A DNA stretch of 64,000 nt from positions 434,001 to 498,000 of the forward strand of contig NZ_CP159486.1 in assembly GCF_041902845.1 (NCBI RefSeq). The letters run 5' to 3'. Positions 62,463 to 64,000 of this stretch are shown here, one piece after another. Every line of letters begins with the position of its first letter. Within the stretch, counting starts at the first letter, position 1. Both the position numbers and the translations under genes were made by a program. Under the pieces are notes generated by a model. The model was not told where the DNA came from and searched no databases. It worked only from the letters and a program-made list of their open reading frames with translations. Source of the stretch: Limibacterium fermenti. GTDB lineage: Bacteria; Bacteroidota; Bacteroidia; Bacteroidales; Dysgonomonadaceae.

Positions 62463-63641
62463 ATGATACAAGAAACAAAAAAACGGCTTTGGACGAAAGA
62501 TTTTGTCCTGCTCACCTCCGCCAATCTTCTGATGGCAATTGCTTTTTATTTTATGACTCCGGTGATGCCGCTTTTTATGGCCGATCGATTCCAATCCGAT
62601 ACCGCAGAGATCGGAATGATTATGTTTACTTTTGCCGTTGCGGCCATTATTATGCGCCCTTTTTCGGGATTTTTGCTCGATTTCCTTAACCGCTACGTTG
62701 TTTATCTGATTGCTTTTGTCTTTTTTATGTTGCTTTTTCTGGGATATGCTTTGGCTGCAACCGTTACGCTGATGCTTGTCCTGCGCTTTTTGCACGGATT
62801 GACTTGGGGAACCATGAATACGGCTGCTTACACCATGGCGGTGGATCTTACTCCTGCCAAACGGAGAGGGGAGGGGCTGGGCTTTTTCGGTTTGTCGATG
62901 AATGTAGCCATGGCTGTTGCTCCCATGCTTGCCCTCGCTATTATACACCGCTCGGGTTATAATATCTTGTTTTATTCGGCGGTATTATTTTGTTTTGTGG
63001 CTCTTTTATGCGCTTTTTTTGTACGCGTGCCGCAATTGTCACGAACAGCTTCTGTGAAATTCTCGTTTTCCGGATTATTTGAAAAATCCGCTCTTCCTAT
63101 TGCCATCATTGCGTTATTAACTCAAGTTTCCTATGGCGGAATCTTGTCGTTTATCGCCTTATACGGCAGAGAAATCGGAGTAGAAAGTAGCGGACTGTTT
63201 TTTTTGCTTCTTTCGGTCGGCTTAGCCATCGCACGCATCTTAAGCGGACGGCTGTTTGATAAAATAGGCCCTGCCAAAGTGTCATTCTTCGGATTGATAT
63301 TACTGGTCTTCGGATTAGTCTTAGTGGGGTACGCGCCTACCTCGATCGGGTTCCACTGTGCCGCGTTTGTATTAGGAATCGGTTTTGGTGTCTTAGCGCC
63401 TGCTTTTCAGGCGATGGCTAATAATCATGTGGTACCTGAGCGGCGCGGTGCGGCCAATTCTACCTATTTGATGTTTTTCGATTCAGGCATCGGCATAGGA
63501 ATGCTGCTATTCGGGCAATTGATTGATCGGATAGGCTATGCCGGTACATTTTACGTTTCTGCTGTGATTACCCTCGTCGCATTAATCGTCTTTTTCTCTT
63601 ATACATTGCCCAACTATCTCAAAACGAAGGAATCGTTTTAA
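62463..63641 (+). CDS. MFS transporter
   Basis: 392 aa with 12 predicted membrane segments. Major facilitator hallmarks are the loop after helix 2 (VAAIIMRPFSGFLLDFLNRY) and its counterpart after helix 8 (ARILSGRLFDKIGPAKVSFF). GLTWGTMNTAAYTMAVDLTP and KRRGEGLGFFGLSMNVAMAV are also typical of the drug/sugar-efflux-like MFS_1 group. The substrate is unknown. It is convergent with the ClpC-type gene, with a hairpin between them. Confidence 0.92.
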   Translation: MIQETKKRLWTKDFVLLTSANLLMAIAFYFMTPVMPLFMADRFQSDTAEIGMIMFTFAVAAIIMRPFSGFLLDFLNRYVVYLIAFVFFMLLFLGYALAATVTLMLVLRFLHGLTWGTMNTAAYTMAVDLTPAKRRGEGLGFFGLSMNVAMAVAPMLALAIIHRSGYNILFYSAVLFCFVALLCAFFVRVPQLSRTASVKFSFSGLFEKSALPIAIIALLTQVSYGGILSFIALYGREIGVESSGLFFLLLSVGLAIARILSGRLFDKIGPAKVSFFGLILLVFGLVLVGYAPTSIGFHCAAFVLGIGFGVLAPAFQAMANNHVVPERRGAANSTYLMFFDSGIGIGMLLFGQLIDRIGYAGTFYVSAVITLVALIVFFSYTLPNYLKTKESF

Positions 63642-63671
63642 TCCGAATGAACGATAATGGCTGTAAGCAAG

Positions 63672-63700
63672 CGAGGGCGTCGTTTCAAACGACACCCTCG
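63672..63700. terminator. Convergent hairpin between the MFS and clp genes
   Basis: CGAGGGCGTCGTTT faces AAACGACACCCTCG with one mismatch, a near-perfect stem serving both strands. There is no clear T-run on either side, so it may work as a bidirectional barrier. Confidence 0.6.
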
Positions 63701-63726
63701 ATGATAGCCTCTGTTATAGTAAAATC

Positions 63727-64000
63727 TTATGAATTGGGTTGTTCGAGAGCAACCGCTTTCATGGTGATTTGTTGCGATTCTTTATCGAAATCGATAACGA
63801 CCGTTTCACCTTCTTTGATTCCCGTACGAATGATCATTTCAGCCATTTCGTCTTCAATATACTTTTGAATGGCGCGTTTCAACGGGCGTGCCCCGAATTG
63901 GACATCATATCCTTTTAAGGCGATAAACTCTTTCGCCTCATCCGTGATCGATACCTCATATCCCAAATCGCGGATACGTTTGTAAAGACCTTTCAACTCC
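63727..64000 (-). CDS. ClpC/ClpB-type AAA+ unfoldase, C-terminal end (cut by window edge)
   Basis: The minus-strand frame is open to the right edge. The visible 90 residues are the end of a Clp/Hsp100 ATPase: the C-terminal D2-small domain reading TDEAKEFIALKGYDVQFGAR, then PLKRAIQKYIEDEMAEMIIR with the conserved GARPL sensor-2 motif. A short charged tail follows. The apparent start near 63996 is only an internal TTG. It is probably the ClpC-type protease-associated chaperone, but ClpB cannot be excluded from this part alone. Confidence 0.85.
   Translation of the reverse strand, partial: ELKGLYKRIRDLGYEVSITDEAKEFIALKGYDVQFGARPLKRAIQKYIEDEMAEMIIRTGIKEGETVVIDFDKESQQITMKAVALEQPNS

Overview
The window comes from a member of Bacteroidota, most likely order Bacteroidales. 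Evidence: two SusC/SusD pairs with glycoside hydrolases, an ECF sigma/FecR pair, fimbrillin-like and DUF4923/DUF4230 proteins, and repeated promoter -7 elements of the Bacteroidota type TAnnTTTG. Family assignments come from reading motifs by eye; no database search was run.

Region 1 (1-16250) looks like the eroded end of a surface-polysaccharide locus packed with defence and toxin-antitoxin cassettes. Glycan genes are a DegT aminotransferase, manC, an NAD-dependent epimerase, a WecA-like GlcNAc-1-P transferase and a WbuC cupin cut in two by an IS3 element with a clear 3-bp target duplication. Relics of a second manC and of a GDP-fucose synthase lie among them. Between the glycan genes sit an AAA ATPase plus PD-(D/E)XK-like pair (cut by the left edge), a toxin/XRE/SecB-like trio, a HerA-like relic, a HigB toxin with a HigA-ImmA/IrrE fusion, an IS5-type transposase, and a tight DUF262-AAA ATPase-PLD-like operon. 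That operon is the best candidate for an undescribed defence system.

Region 2 (16300-21620, minus strand) is a run of housekeeping and envelope genes: a choloylglycine hydrolase-family enzyme, a CopZ-like HMA protein, CopA, an exported-looking peptide deformylase paralogue and a DUF4923 protein.

Region 3 (21640-34950, minus strand) combines a HEAT/DUF1080 protein, two Tat-signal Gfo/Idh/MocA oxidoreductases, a TIM-barrel isomerase/epimerase and a SusC/SusD pair. This fits a periplasmic route that cleaves glycans through keto-sugar intermediates. A stretch with an ABC-F relic divides it.

Region 4 (34990-38540, plus strand) holds three small XRE regulators, a parDE-like pair whose toxin has a nonsense codon, and relics of an XRE gene and an AAA_14/DUF4143 ATPase. 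Two of the regulators share a possible -1 frameshift into a conserved coiled-coil extension.

Region 5 (38730-59640, minus strand) is a second polysaccharide utilization locus: an ECF sigma factor broken by an in-frame TGA, FecR, an STN-type SusC, SusD, a lipoprotein, GH31, GH2, GH92, a BSP-family metalloprotease and a fimbrillin-like lipoprotein, with a separately promoted GH97 upstream. A large terminator-like hairpin separates the transport genes from the enzymes. Tandem repeats of 42 bp and 21 bp flank the sigma gene.

Region 6 (59740-64000) holds DUF4230, a small membrane protein, a GNAT acetyltransferase, a DsbA/FrnE-like oxidoreductase, an MFS transporter and the 3' end of a clpC/clpB-type gene running off the right edge.
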